Numbered from the stretch's first letter, positions 19,308 to 29,175 are shown. The stretch: DNA of 64,000 nt from Akkermansiaceae bacterium (GCA_028822935.1 JAPKCM010000005.1:37584-101583); one strand, 5' to 3'. Notes: generated from the sequence alone by a model not told the origin. A program made the numbers and translations.

Positions 19308-21590
19308 TTATTCTCCAGCAGTGATTTTAATATTGTCGACGTAAACCCGCTTCTGGGCTTGAGGAGAAAAGGCGAAGACGCCGGGGGCGCCTTGGGGATG
19401 AAGACGTTTGACGGGAACCTCGATGGTCCACTCGGCAGGCTCGGGCCCACCCTTTGCGTAGGCCTTCGCCAAGATCGCGCCGGATCCGTCACCGTTGTCC
19501 TTGATGGCGGTCTTGAGGTGATACCAGGTGTTCGCCTTGATCGGAAACTTGACCGCTTGCTGAACGCGCTCGTAGTTGCTGGAAACTTCGAGTTGGTTCT
19601 TATTACCTACGAGCGTGATGCGGTAGCGCTGGTTCACGAGGCCGACCTCGGATTTGATGCGACGGTTGCCATCGGTCATGATATCGGCTTCGAGCACATA
19701 GTTTTTCATGTCCTCGCCGCCGAAGAAATTCATGGTGCGCTGGAAGAGAAGGTTATCGAGACGGTTCGCGATGACCTTGGAGCCATCTTTTTCAAGCACG
19801 TGCCACTTAATGCGGGCACCGAGCCAAGCGAGCGGCGGGAAGTTTACCTTTTCACCCTTAAACTCCATCTTGAGTTCGACCCTTTCGAAATCTTCGGAGT
19901 AGCCGACCGAGGCCTCGACCCGACCACGAGTGGTCGCGGACATTCCTTTGTAGGTCACTTTGAGGGCACCTGCCGAAATCGCGGCATCAGCGGCGGCGGT
20001 CAGCTTGCCCGTTTTCGCATCAAGAGTGGCATCGACCTTCGCCTTCACCCTGGCAGTGGGTGGAATGAACTTTTCCCAAGAAAGCGCTTCGGTGATTACT
20101 TCGACGCGGTGGCCTCGTTGATCGAGCCCGTAAACTTTGAACTCCTGAGTCTTGCCCGGAGCGATCGCGAACTCAGCAGGAACAATCTGGAGTTGAGCAA
20201 CTTCGCCGAGAACATCTTTTTCATCGGTGCCCTTGTTGGTTTTATAATCACGATCCTTATCGCCAAAGCAGTAGAGACCATCGCGCGTGGAGAGATACAC
20301 TTTCCCGGCCCAAATGATCGGCGCCGCGAGAGCCTTCACCCCGCTGCCACTCTCATCCTTGATCTCTGCCTTGGAGAGAACCTTTCCTTGCTCATCGACA
20401 ATAGCGAAGGTGCCTTCGAAGAACGGGGCGTAGATTTTTCCATCGCCATGGATCGGTGAGGCGTGAATCTGATCGGGAGCGATCTTGGTATGCCAGACTG
20501 TTTTTCCGTCAGCAGCATTCACCGCGATGAGTTCGCCGGTGAAGTTTGTCGTGTAAACGCGATCCTTGACCAAGATGGGCGAGCTGGTGAAGCCGATGTG
20601 ATCGTCATTGCGCCAAGCTTCCGCATCGGGAGGGAGAACGATCTGCTCTGCGGGATACTCGGTGGGGATGTTCAGGCAGACGAGACGGCCCTTGGAAGTG
20701 GAGTCGATATTCTCCTTTCCGTGGATTGCGATGAGCTTGTCTTTTCCATAGAGGAGAACCTGTGAGTTGACGCCACCTTGGGAAAGCTGAAAACGCCAGA
20801 CAGGAGCACCCGTGCGGGCATTGACGCAAACGATGTTTCCGCAGCCCGTTCCGGCATAGAAAACGCGCTGATCACCGAGTTGTCCGAAGACCGGCATCGA
20901 GAAGGAGCTATCCACCGGACGGATTCCAGGGCTGGAATACCAAACGAGCTCGCCCGTGATTTTATCGAAGGCATAAAAACGATCCCGCGCAGGACCAGTT
21001 GTTCCCCAGTTTGCGGTGACGCAGTGGAAGATCACGAGTGGGCCATCGACCGCCGCCGATCCCGTCCGGCCATTTGGAAAAGTGAGGCGGGAAAGTTCCT
21101 CCATGAGGGAGATCTCCCAAAGCTGCTCGCCATCCGCAGTGAATGCGACACAGCGTCCATTGGAAGTTTGGAGGTAGACATTGCCAGTCTCGGCATCAAC
21201 CACAGGCGATCCGACGCCGTAGCGATTGTAGACCACGTCTGAAATATAGTCGCTGAAGCGTTTCTCCCATTTCTTCTCACCCGTCTTGGCGTCAAGGCAG
21301 AGGAGAATCTCCTGAACATCCTCTGCGGGGTCAGGGCCGTCCTGACCGTATCCGAAGGCGTAAAGGTTGCCGTTAGCGATCACGGGAGCACCTGCACTAT
21401 TGAGGTCGTATTTCCAAAGTTGATTGGAGCCGCCCACTTCCCACTCACTCGGAAGGTTTGTTTCGTGAGTGGTGCCATTTTGGTCAGGACCGCGCCAGTT
21501 CAACCAACCATCGACCTGTGCAGAAGCAAGCGGAGTAGCGACTGCCAACGCACTCCAAAGGAAAATTCGAAAATTCATGAGGTATTTCAT
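19308..21590 (-). CDS. Secreted PQQ-like beta-propeller protein with C-terminal sandwich domain
   Basis: A signal peptide (MNFRIFLWSALAVATPLASA) is followed by GWLNWRGPDQNGTT, a typical start of PVC PQQ-propeller proteins. Blades follow to about residue 450 (LLCLDAKTGEKKWEK, FYAFDKITGELVW, LIAVNAADGKTVWHT). An Ig-like segment (about 465-560) and a C-terminal LamG/DUF1080-like sandwich (about 570-758, ending YVDNIKITAGE) complete it. ATG 21578 is an equally good start. It is probably periplasmic, oxidising or binding carbohydrates; this is inferred. It is first in the operon with the 534-aa lipoprotein. Confidence 0.85.
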   Translation of the reverse strand: MKYLMNFRIFLWSALAVATPLASAQVDGWLNWRGPDQNGTTHETNLPSEWEVGGSNQLWKYDLNSAGAPVIANGNLYAFGYGQDGPDPAEDVQEILLCLDAKTGEKKWEKRFSDYISDVVYNRYGVGSPVVDAETGNVYLQTSNGRCVAFTADGEQLWEISLMEELSRLTFPNGRTGSAAVDGPLVIFHCVTANWGTTGPARDRFYAFDKITGELVWYSSPGIRPVDSSFSMPVFGQLGDQRVFYAGTGCGNIVCVNARTGAPVWRFQLSQGGVNSQVLLYGKDKLIAIHGKENIDSTSKGRLVCLNIPTEYPAEQIVLPPDAEAWRNDDHIGFTSSPILVKDRVYTTNFTGELIAVNAADGKTVWHTKIAPDQIHASPIHGDGKIYAPFFEGTFAIVDEQGKVLSKAEIKDESGSGVKALAAPIIWAGKVYLSTRDGLYCFGDKDRDYKTNKGTDEKDVLGEVAQLQIVPAEFAIAPGKTQEFKVYGLDQRGHRVEVITEALSWEKFIPPTARVKAKVDATLDAKTGKLTAAADAAISAGALKVTYKGMSATTRGRVEASVGYSEDFERVELKMEFKGEKVNFPPLAWLGARIKWHVLEKDGSKVIANRLDNLLFQRTMNFFGGEDMKNYVLEADIMTDGNRRIKSEVGLVNQRYRITLVGNKNQLEVSSNYERVQQAVKFPIKANTWYHLKTAIKDNGDGSGAILAKAYAKGGPEPAEWTIEVPVKRLHPQGAPGVFAFSPQAQKRVYVDNIKITAGE

Positions 21591-21874
21591 ACGGCTAAAG
21601 TGGGCTAAACTCTCATCTTTCCACCCGAATCCGTCAAGCAGTGGCTCTACTCATTCCAATTACTCCGTAATTTATTAAAATTTCAGCATTCACCTCGCCA
21701 ATCCTCATCACCGGAGTGTCTCTGGCTCACTCCGCTCTCACAACCGACGTCGCATGGACTCGCACTGACCCTGAAAACACCAGTCCAAAAGTGACCTTCA
21801 CGGCTCCCAGCAGCGGCACGGTGAACTCCGAAAGCTCCGCTTTCTATGGGTTCGATAGTTCTGCCGTGAGGGCG
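21591..21874. other. Intergenic, possible coding remnant
   Basis: This 284-nt stretch has promoter potential for the upstream minus gene. From 21671 to about 21862 the plus strand is open and protein-like (TDVAWTRTDPENTSPKV, then FTAPSSGTVNSESS) but has no good start, and it runs antisense into the esterase gene. It may be a fragment of a lost secreted-protein gene. Confidence 0.25.
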
Positions 21875-22783
21875 CTACTTCTTCGCCTGTTCGAAGAGCC
21901 ACTCGTGGACCTTCACATCGCTGGTCACATCACCCGAGATGCCATGACCCGCTTCGGGGAACTCGGTGTATTTGAAAACCTTCGACCGCTTCAGTTCCTC
22001 GGCGCAGTTCCTCGCATACTCAGGTTTCACCACAGTGTCTTTCGCGCCGTGGAAAGACCAAATTGGCATCGACTTGAGCTTCCCTACTCCCGAAGCCCCA
22101 CCCGCGATGGGGATCCCGGCCGCAAAAATCTTGGGCTCCTCTTTTAGGAAATGCCAAGTCCCGAACCCTCCCATGGAGTAGCCAATCACATAGACGCGCT
22201 TCTCATCGATAATCGGAAGCTTCTTGAGGAGATCTTTGATGAGAGAAATGGTCTCATCACCCGGAGCATCGTCCCAACCCCCGCCAGTCCCTCCATGAGG
22301 CTGATAACAAAGCGGCGCGAGCACAAGGCAGGGTCGCTCTTTGTAATTGGAGTCCTGGGCAAACTTTCTCGCGAAACCGGTTTGCTTCCCGTTCTCGTCA
22401 TTATCGCTTTTCCCGTGAAGCGAAATCACCAGCGGCACCTTGGAATTCCCGTCCAAGTCCTTCCCCCCGTAAAAGGCGTAAGGAAGCTTCCCGTGCTCCG
22501 CGAGCACCCAGTCGCCGGTGATGAGATGGGAATACTCCCCTTCCAACTCCTTCGGCTCCGGTTCGGGGGCTTTCGCTTCTTCTTTGATGAAAGTGCGGTC
22601 GGCTTCGATCAGCCGATCCAGAGGAATCGTGAACACCTTCCCATCATTGTCGCGCTTCAGCGTGACCTTCGTTTCAGTGGCCGAGACAAAAGTCGCCTCA
22701 AGCGGCTTCCCGGCGGTCGAGGTCCAAGTGCGGGCCGGAGCGCTCAGCATTCCGAGCGCGAAAATAAGTGCGGTTAGTTTCAT
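21875..22783 (-). CDS. SHD1-domain secreted esterase/hydrolase
   Basis: A signal peptide (to SAPA) precedes an SHD1-like domain (about 20-72: RTWTSTAGKPLEATFVSATE ... TIPLDRLIEADRTFI). An alpha/beta hydrolase of the dienelactone-hydrolase/PHB-depolymerase-like type follows (about 90-302), with nucleophile GYSMGG, acid GAKDTVV and His EAGHG. ISLHGKSDN gives the oxyanion region. An exported esterase acting on plant or algal polymers is inferred. SHD1 is otherwise known from eukaryotic endocytic proteins, but small SHD1 units are common in PVC secreted proteins. It is transcribed alone. Confidence 0.83.
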   Translation of the reverse strand: MKLTALIFALGMLSAPARTWTSTAGKPLEATFVSATETKVTLKRDNDGKVFTIPLDRLIEADRTFIKEEAKAPEPEPKELEGEYSHLITGDWVLAEHGKLPYAFYGGKDLDGNSKVPLVISLHGKSDNDENGKQTGFARKFAQDSNYKERPCLVLAPLCYQPHGGTGGGWDDAPGDETISLIKDLLKKLPIIDEKRVYVIGYSMGGFGTWHFLKEEPKIFAAGIPIAGGASGVGKLKSMPIWSFHGAKDTVVKPEYARNCAEELKRSKVFKYTEFPEAGHGISGDVTSDVKVHEWLFEQAKK

Positions 22784-23018
22784 GGCTGAAGAAGGTTACG
22801 AATCCCGAGATATACTCGATAGAAGCGACACCCGGAAGGCCTTTTTCCAGGGAAACAGTTTCCCCCCTACTCTTTTATAATTCTCCAACGTCTCCATGGA
22901 GCTTATTGTCTATCTCTTCGCCGCGAAACATCACCACCTCACCACGCCAATTTTTTTTCAGCAAAATAATGCCTCCGGTAATACGCTGAAAGGTAATCGT
23001 TCCTTTGAAAAGGGAGCC

Positions 23019-23672
23019 CTAGTTTGGTTGCCACTCATAGGCTCCTTGGCTCAAATCTTCCAAGCGTCTCTGGATCACCCGCTCAGCAGATTCCAGGATA
23101 TCGCTGTGCTCCTCGGCATCGATACGGGCCTGTTCTTGCAGGAGGTTCGTCACCTTTTGGATGTCCTCCTCGCTCACCTTGTTCACCACTCCGCTCTTGA
23201 AAAAGAAAATCTCATAGTCGAGCTGCTCCACGCTCAGCACCTTGGCTTTAGGCCATTCGCCCACCACTTTGTCGCCTTCCAGCTCAAAACCCTCGAACCC
23301 AGTGAGATCAAAGCCCGCTTTGATGAGGAAGTCGCCTTTCACGATGAGCATTTTGTCAGAGCCAAGCCACTTCGTTTCATATTTCACCATGCTTTGGACC
23401 TTCCGCTCGACCACTGCCAGCTCCCGCATTTCCGCACGAGCAAGGGTGACCCTGGAGCCACTCACCGTGACTTCACTATCGGTCACATTTCGTAAGGCTT
23501 CCGCAAGGCGATCCACGGGTGACATCGCGGGCTTGCCCACAAAATAGTAAAACGCCGCCATTCCCCCAACGAGAAGAACGGTCAACCCGCCGAAGAAGGC
23601 GAGGATACGGCTACCCCTCCGGCGCTTAGGCGGGACGGAAGGTGGTGGAAAGGAAAAATCGCAGTCACTCAT
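23019..23672 (-). CDS. DUF4230-like single-pass membrane protein
   Basis: A proline/arginine-rich cytosolic tail (1-24) precedes one transmembrane helix (about 25-46, LAFFGGLTVLLVGGMAAFYYFV). The extracytoplasmic part has KYETKWLGSDKMLIVKGDFLIKAG split by the DLTGFE turn and AKVLSVEQLDYEIFFFKSG. This layout fits DUF4230, which has no known function. The C-terminal helix (EEDIQKVTNLLQEQARIDAEE) also fits. It is divergent from the 166-aa unknown gene with a 99-nt shared promoter space. Confidence 0.6.
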   Translation of the reverse strand: MSDCDFSFPPPSVPPKRRRGSRILAFFGGLTVLLVGGMAAFYYFVGKPAMSPVDRLAEALRNVTDSEVTVSGSRVTLARAEMRELAVVERKVQSMVKYETKWLGSDKMLIVKGDFLIKAGFDLTGFEGFELEGDKVVGEWPKAKVLSVEQLDYEIFFFKSGVVNKVSEEDIQKVTNLLQEQARIDAEEHSDILESAERVIQRRLEDLSQGAYEWQPN

Positions 23673-23771
23673 AAGGGGGGAAGTGGGGAAAGGTCGTGGA
23701 AAAAGCGGCGCGGGCCTTTCGTCTTGCCTTCGCTGGTGCGAAGTGTTGACTCCCCACAGTTAAAAACAACC

Positions 23772-24272
23772 GTGAACGCCTACGAAATCTATCAGGAAAT
23801 TGACCACACCCTTGTCGCCGACATGTGCCAGTGGATCCGTGAAAATGACAAAAACCTCTACAACTCTGCCATCGGGAGTCTCGCGGCGAATCGCAAGCTG
23901 AGACCGATCTTCATTCAGAAGAAGAAGCCGGTTGATCAGTATGCTTGGCTTCACAAAACGCTCAAGCTCCGCACCAGCGACACCGTGGGCGAGCACCTCT
24001 TCCAAGTCTGGTTCATGAAAGGTCAACAAGAAGTCCTAAAAGCCTTCTGCGATGGCATGGAGATCGAGCACGATGGTGCAGGCCAAGTGGAAGGAGACCT
24101 TCCGAAGGAACTCGCCGCCGACAAGCTCACGAGCACCGTCGACACTCTGGTGGGTCCTCATGATCCCAAGCTCATCACACTTTACCTGCGCGTCTTCAAC
24201 CTGCAGCGCCCTGGAGGCTGGGACTCTCTCAGCGAGATCCTCAGCTCTGATGAGCGACTGAAGCTCAGCTGA
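23772..24272 (+). CDS. Conserved-looking protein of unknown function
   Basis: This 166-residue soluble protein is predicted mainly helical, without signal peptide or membrane segment. GTG 23772 (VNAYEIYQEID) is preferred over TTG 23724 because the intervening residues look non-coding. TTGACT at 23743 lies upstream as a possible -35 element. I recognise no family. LFQVWFMKGQQEVLKAFCDG and YLRVFNLQRPGGWDSLSEIL are its most distinctive segments. Codon use matches the neighbours. Confidence 0.65.
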   Translation: MNAYEIYQEIDHTLVADMCQWIRENDKNLYNSAIGSLAANRKLRPIFIQKKKPVDQYAWLHKTLKLRTSDTVGEHLFQVWFMKGQQEVLKAFCDGMEIEHDGAGQVEGDLPKELAADKLTSTVDTLVGPHDPKLITLYLRVFNLQRPGGWDSLSEILSSDERLKLS

Positions 24273-24309
24273 GTTGTCTAAACTTTAATCTGACGAGAAG
24301 TCATCGCGC

Positions 24310-26223
24310 TTAATCCAGAATGTGGATCTCGACGCGGCGGTTGCGGCAGCGATTTTCCTCGTTCGTGTTAGGCACGAGAGGTTCGGCGTCTGCGATTCCG
24401 CGCGACTTGAGGAGGTCCGGGGCGATGCCATTCTCGCACAAGTAGGTGGAGAGTGAACCGGCACGGTTCTGACTAAGTTTGAGATTGTCCTCCTTTGACC
24501 CGAGATCGCAGGTGTGACCGACAATTTCAAAACGTGCGCTCGGGAACATTGCCAAAACCTCTTTCATATCGTTCAGGACCCGCTGTTGCTGGTCCCTGAC
24601 ATTCGCAACACCCAGAGCATAGCGAACGGAATCGACCGTAGCGATGCGGATCTTTAGAGCGTGCATATGCTTCTCAGTCGCTTCCGACTTGAGATGGAGT
24701 TTCCCCAAGTCCATGCGCACTTTCTTTAAGTCGGCTTCCCGGCTCGCGAGCTTGGCTCCAAGGTCTTTCTTTTCCTCTTCGATCTTAGCGATCACCGTCG
24801 TCACTTTGGCCTGATCGACAGCTTGCGCTTGCGTATTTCTGAGCTCGGTCTCCCGCTTTGCGAGCTCGTTCTGAAGCTTGGTTTTGTCCTTTTCTAAAAG
24901 AGCAATCTTGAGAGTCGTAGCTTTGCTTTTCTCCCTCTGTTCAGTTGCGAGGCGAGTGAGTTCGGCTTCGTTCTTGGCAAAGATTTCTTCCAACCGTTTG
25001 GCCGTTTCTATGCGGAACTTTTTGTCCTCGGCACCACGAGCGGCAAGGGTGGCTGCCAGAGTTTCCTTCTCCTTCTTCAAGATCGCGGCATCAGCCACCG
25101 CCTTCTGTTGCATCGCAAGATCACCTTGGGCCTTCTTCAGATCTGCCGCGAGCTTGGCTACCAGCGCTGCCTCCTTTTCCTTGGCGGCAAGGGCGACCTG
25201 GGCTTCTTTAAGTTGCTTGGCGCCTAGCTGGAGCTTGCCAGTGAGTGCGGTCTTCTCCTGAACAAGCTGCGCTGCTGTCACGGAGAGTTTCTTCACCTCG
25301 GCGTCACGCACAACAAGGAGGTCCTTGCTGGCACCAAGATCTTTTTTGAGCTGATCCATGGAGGCGAGCATTTTAGTCTTCCCCGCAGGATCTGCTTTAA
25401 GACGAACAAGCTCTGCTTTGTTCTTGTTGAGAGTTTCCATGGCGATCTTCTTTTCTCCTTCAAGACGGGTGATGGTCATTTGGAGACGCTCGCTGGTTGC
25501 CGCCTTTTTTGTCAGATCGGCAATCTCTGCACTGCGCTTTTTGAGATCCGACTCGAGGCCGTTGTTCGACGTTTCAAGCTCGGCCACGCGGATTTCCGCT
25601 TTCTTCCGTCCATTTTCCGATTTCTCGAGAAGCTCCATATTCCCTTTCAAATGAGCTAGAAGTGCGTCACGTTCACCCCGCAGCAATTGCACGTCCGCTT
25701 GTAGGTCCGCCCGGCCAACTGTCTCGGTGCGCAGCATTTCTTCGACCCGACCCGTCTCAATCTGGATTCTCCGAAACTCATCAAGCTGGGCGCTCGCTAT
25801 TTTGAGAGCATTTCGTTCGACACCGAGCTCCTTCCTCAGGGCTGCGAGATCGCCATGGAGGGTCTTTTTTAGCTTGGCGATCTCAACCTCTGAGGACTTT
25901 CGAGGATCTTCCTCAAGCTGTTTGAGATTTCCGATCTGAATGATCGCGCCCGTCAGCTTCCTCCTAAGCATGGTAACTTCATCCTCCTGATCCAACGCGA
26001 CGGGTTGCTCTACGAGCTTACTGTAGTCCTTCTGCAGCGCCCGATAATCCTTGATCGTCACCGAAAAATTCGACTCGAGATTAAGGACAAGATCGATCAG
26101 ACGCTCTCGATCTGCCTGAAGATTACTCACATCCGGCTGCTCTGCATTCGAGGGCGCGGCAGCGCAAAAAATGAGGCCAGCAGAGAGGCTGGCAAGGGCC
26201 CTGAACGAAATGATGCGGATCAT
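24310..26223 (-). CDS. OmpA-family protein with long coiled coil
   Basis: A signal peptide (ends SNAEQ) is followed by about 450 residues of heptad-rich coiled coil (many KELQ/AELTRLA-type repeats). A C-terminal OmpA/MotB peptidoglycan-binding domain spans about 525-637 (FEIVGHTCDLGSKEDNLKLS, then NRAGSLSTYL, ENRCRNRRVEI). GHTCD replaces the usual GHTD, and NRRVEI carries the expected Arg. It probably spans the periplasm, anchored to peptidoglycan. It is divergent from the PBP4-type gene, whose murein role matches. Confidence 0.85.
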   Translation of the reverse strand: MIRIISFRALASLSAGLIFCAAAPSNAEQPDVSNLQADRERLIDLVLNLESNFSVTIKDYRALQKDYSKLVEQPVALDQEDEVTMLRRKLTGAIIQIGNLKQLEEDPRKSSEVEIAKLKKTLHGDLAALRKELGVERNALKIASAQLDEFRRIQIETGRVEEMLRTETVGRADLQADVQLLRGERDALLAHLKGNMELLEKSENGRKKAEIRVAELETSNNGLESDLKKRSAEIADLTKKAATSERLQMTITRLEGEKKIAMETLNKNKAELVRLKADPAGKTKMLASMDQLKKDLGASKDLLVVRDAEVKKLSVTAAQLVQEKTALTGKLQLGAKQLKEAQVALAAKEKEAALVAKLAADLKKAQGDLAMQQKAVADAAILKKEKETLAATLAARGAEDKKFRIETAKRLEEIFAKNEAELTRLATEQREKSKATTLKIALLEKDKTKLQNELAKRETELRNTQAQAVDQAKVTTVIAKIEEEKKDLGAKLASREADLKKVRMDLGKLHLKSEATEKHMHALKIRIATVDSVRYALGVANVRDQQQRVLNDMKEVLAMFPSARFEIVGHTCDLGSKEDNLKLSQNRAGSLSTYLCENGIAPDLLKSRGIADAEPLVPNTNEENRCRNRRVEIHILD

Positions 26224-26328
26224 AAGATTGATATTTTACTAATTTATTCTTGGGCATCAAGCTTTCTGCGAAGAAACCGGAAATTTGTGCGATGGATTTT
26301 CAGGGACCGATCTTTTATAAGCACAACG

Positions 26329-27681
26329 ATGACAATGAAAGCACTCGGATGGATTCTCATGGGAGCACAAGCGCTAAAAGGAAACGTCGCTCTCGATCAC
26401 TTCCTCAAGTGCGACGCTCTACGCACCGCTTCAGTGGGTTTCTCCCTCATCCCGTTGGAAGGAGAAATTGATCCTAACATTGCGCACAACGCAGATCTGG
26501 CACTTATTCCCGCGTCCACCTTGAAGGCTGTCACCACCGCGACCGCGCTCCAGATCTTGGGAAAGGAACATCGTTTCGTGACCCGACTTCTTCGTGATGG
26601 CGACTCGATCATTGTCAAAGGCGGCGGCGATCCCACGCTTTCGATGACTTCCCCCGAGGCCGAATTCCCGGCCTGGCTCGACGCGCTAAAAAAAGCGGGC
26701 CTGACCGGGATCAAGGGCGACCTCATCATCGATACGACTCATTTCGAGCATCTTACAATCCCCAATTCCTGGCCCTGGGGCGATATCGGGAACTACTACG
26801 GCTCGGGGGCCTGGGGGCTCAACTTTCATCTCAACTCATACGCCGTGACCTTTCAACCGGGAGTGCTCGGAGCCCCCGCCAAGCTCATCGGGACCGAGCC
26901 CCAACCTCCCAAGGTGCGATTCGAGAACCACATGCGCACCGGCCCCCCGGACTCAGGAGACCAAGGTTACCTCTACGGAGGCCCAAGAGCGGAAGTCATC
27001 CACTTCCGGGGCACCGTTCCAGCGGGCCCGAGCGCGTTCACGATCAAAGGAGCCCTCCCCAATCCACCCTTGAGCTGCGGAGTGGCCTTCCAACAGTATC
27101 TTTCGAAAAACAACTTCCCGCTCCACGGTGAGCTGAAGATCGGAACCGGAAGCGGTGAGGAAATCCACCGGCAAGAAAGCCCCTCACTCGAAAAAATCGT
27201 CACAGCCACGAATCACCAGAGCATCAATCTTTATGCCGAAGCCCTTCTCAATCAACTCGGCCAAGACGGTTCCACCGCAGCAGGTTTAAGCGCTTTAAAA
27301 AAGCACTGGCAGGCTCAAGGAGTCGATCTCACCGGGATGGTGATCTACGACGGCTCCGGCCTCTCGCCCCGAAATTCGATCACACCACGACAACTCGCCC
27401 ACCTCCTCAAGCTGGCACGCATCCACGAAACCGGTGATCTTTTCGAAAAGTCCCTGCCAATCGCCGGAGTGAGTGGATCCCTCGCTTCCTTCGGAAATGG
27501 TTCCGCCATCGAAGGCCGCATTCACGCAAAGTCAGGCGGGATGTCTCGGGTGAAAACCTACGCCGGCTATCTCACAAAAAAATCAGGCCAACGTTACGCT
27601 TTCGCACTGATGATCAACAATTTCGTTTCCGATCCAAAAAACGAGATGGTGGATTTCTTGAGTGCGCTCGTCTCAGATTGA
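26329..27681 (+). CDS. dacB: D-Ala-D-Ala carboxypeptidase/endopeptidase (PBP4-type, S13)
   Basis: The S13 active-site motifs are present: SxxK as S63-T-L-K66 in IPASTLKAVTT, SxN-like YDGSGLSPRN near 345, and K-S/T-G as AKSGGMSRVKTYAGYL near 400. The GGGDPTLS segment is typical of PBP4. It cleaves D-Ala from muropeptides and/or peptide cross-links. Start ATG 26329 (or 26335) is chosen because upstream in-frame sequence is antisense to the OmpA gene. The signal peptide is weak for an enzyme that should be exported. It lies 16 nt before the protease gene. Confidence 0.87.
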   Translation: MTMKALGWILMGAQALKGNVALDHFLKCDALRTASVGFSLIPLEGEIDPNIAHNADLALIPASTLKAVTTATALQILGKEHRFVTRLLRDGDSIIVKGGGDPTLSMTSPEAEFPAWLDALKKAGLTGIKGDLIIDTTHFEHLTIPNSWPWGDIGNYYGSGAWGLNFHLNSYAVTFQPGVLGAPAKLIGTEPQPPKVRFENHMRTGPPDSGDQGYLYGGPRAEVIHFRGTVPAGPSAFTIKGALPNPPLSCGVAFQQYLSKNNFPLHGELKIGTGSGEEIHRQESPSLEKIVTATNHQSINLYAEALLNQLGQDGSTAAGLSALKKHWQAQGVDLTGMVIYDGSGLSPRNSITPRQLAHLLKLARIHETGDLFEKSLPIAGVSGSLASFGNGSAIEGRIHAKSGGMSRVKTYAGYLTKKSGQRYAFALMINNFVSDPKNEMVDFLSALVSD

Positions 27682-27697
27682 ACTATGTTAACCGCTT

Positions 27698-29056
27698 ATG
27701 TGCCGCTTCTTCATCGCCTTCTTTTTTTTTGGAGCCCTTCCGGGCAATGGGCTCATTTTTTGGAATGCCGGAGACCCCCCTGCAAACAAAGAAACCGCCC
27801 CCACCGGAGCCTATGAAAACTCCGGCTGGCAACACTTGATCCGCTTCAAGGATTTTCACGGGACCATGATCTCGCCGAAGCATTTTATCACCGCAAAGCA
27901 TCTCGGAGAAGCGAGCATTGTCACCCGCCCAAGCTACTTCAGCGGTGAACCCGGGCAGACTTTCACCGTCAAACCCGCTTCCCGCCTCATCATCGAGGAG
28001 GGGGCGATCTCCACCGACCTTTCCATTTTTGAAATTTGGGAAACTTTTCCCTCCTACGCACCCCTCTATTCCAATACCAACGAACCTGGAAAGGAATTTG
28101 TCATCACCGGAAAAGGCCGGGGCCGGGGAAACGAACTGACGCGAAACTCCCAAGTAGTCGGGTGGGAATGGGGCGACGTCACAACCGAAGCCGACCGCTG
28201 GGGCGTCAGCGATGTCCTCTCGGCCTCTACCGCCTCCAGTGGAGCCGACTTGATCTACTCGCAATTCGACGCCAACGGCGGGCCCTTCGAATGCCAAGCG
28301 ACTGGAAATGATTCCGGCGGAGGATGGTTCATCAAAGACGGTTCCACCTGGAAACTCGCCGCCGTCACCTTCTCGGCCGATTCCAATCGCGACTCCAACA
28401 ACACCGTGGGTGACGATTCCAACTTTCGCGCCGCCATGACGAAAGCGCGCGGTTTCTATATCGGTTCGGATACCGACGGCTGGAATTTCATCCCGACGAG
28501 TAACTTGCAGTATCTCAATCCTCCGAGCTACCAGACGAACGAGAACGACGCGCGTTTCTACGACAAGACCCACAGCTACGGCACCCGCATCAGTAGCTAT
28601 CTCTCAGAAATCAATCCCCTCATCCAACCCGCCATCACTCACGCTGCGCTCAATCCACCGGATCGCTTCCAGGCCTGGCTCAGCGGCCATGGCCTCACCG
28701 CAAACAACCAGCCAAGAGACGACGCCGATGAAGACGGAATCTCGAACCTCCTCGAGTACTACTCGGACTCGGATGCGGGTGACTTTTCCGAAGCCAATTC
28801 CCCCTTCTCAGCCTCCCTCCAAAGCAACGGAGAGATGCAATTCACGCTCACCGAATCCCTCGACCTTTCCGGGCGCGCACTCACCAGTGTGATCCAGAAA
28901 AGCAATGACCTTGAAAACTGGAGTGATCTCACGCCGGTAAACGAAGAGTCGAATAACCTCGACGAGGCCAGCGGCACCCGAACCCGCATCCTCAGTCACT
29001 CGCCCGGAAGCGCGATCGAAATTTTCTACCGCCTCAAAGTGGCCCTCGAAAACTGA
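27698..29056 (+). CDS. Secreted trypsin-like serine protease with C-terminal module
   Basis: A signal peptide (FFIAFFFFGALPGNG) precedes a trypsin-like domain with the triad in order: His in SPKHFITAKHLG (about 67), Asp in STDLSIFEIW (about 107), Ser in GNDSGGGWF (about 206). The canonical AAHC and GDSGGP are altered (TAKH; NDSGGG). A calcium-loop-like DDADEDGISNLLEYY (about 345) and a KSNDLENW beta module end the protein, as in other Verrucomicrobial exported proteins. Activity is inferred from the intact triad. It begins 16 nt after dacB and may be co-transcribed with it. Confidence 0.75.
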   Translation: MCRFFIAFFFFGALPGNGLIFWNAGDPPANKETAPTGAYENSGWQHLIRFKDFHGTMISPKHFITAKHLGEASIVTRPSYFSGEPGQTFTVKPASRLIIEEGAISTDLSIFEIWETFPSYAPLYSNTNEPGKEFVITGKGRGRGNELTRNSQVVGWEWGDVTTEADRWGVSDVLSASTASSGADLIYSQFDANGGPFECQATGNDSGGGWFIKDGSTWKLAAVTFSADSNRDSNNTVGDDSNFRAAMTKARGFYIGSDTDGWNFIPTSNLQYLNPPSYQTNENDARFYDKTHSYGTRISSYLSEINPLIQPAITHAALNPPDRFQAWLSGHGLTANNQPRDDADEDGISNLLEYYSDSDAGDFSEANSPFSASLQSNGEMQFTLTESLDLSGRALTSVIQKSNDLENWSDLTPVNEESNNLDEASGTRTRILSHSPGSAIEIFYRLKVALEN

Positions 29057-29175
29057 GCTTCACACCTCCTATCTTACTTATCATCAGCAACCTATGATTA
29101 AGTCCCTCTGCTAGAAAATGGATTGACCCTCCTTTTCGGCTGGATTGCTAGAAGATGTCATCCCTTTAATCGACT

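Noticed and set aside
18334..19344. 336-codon plus-strand frame opposite the PQQ lipoprotein gene
   Set aside because: The minus strand has a lipobox, propeller repeats and a terminator; the plus-strand frame shows none of these.
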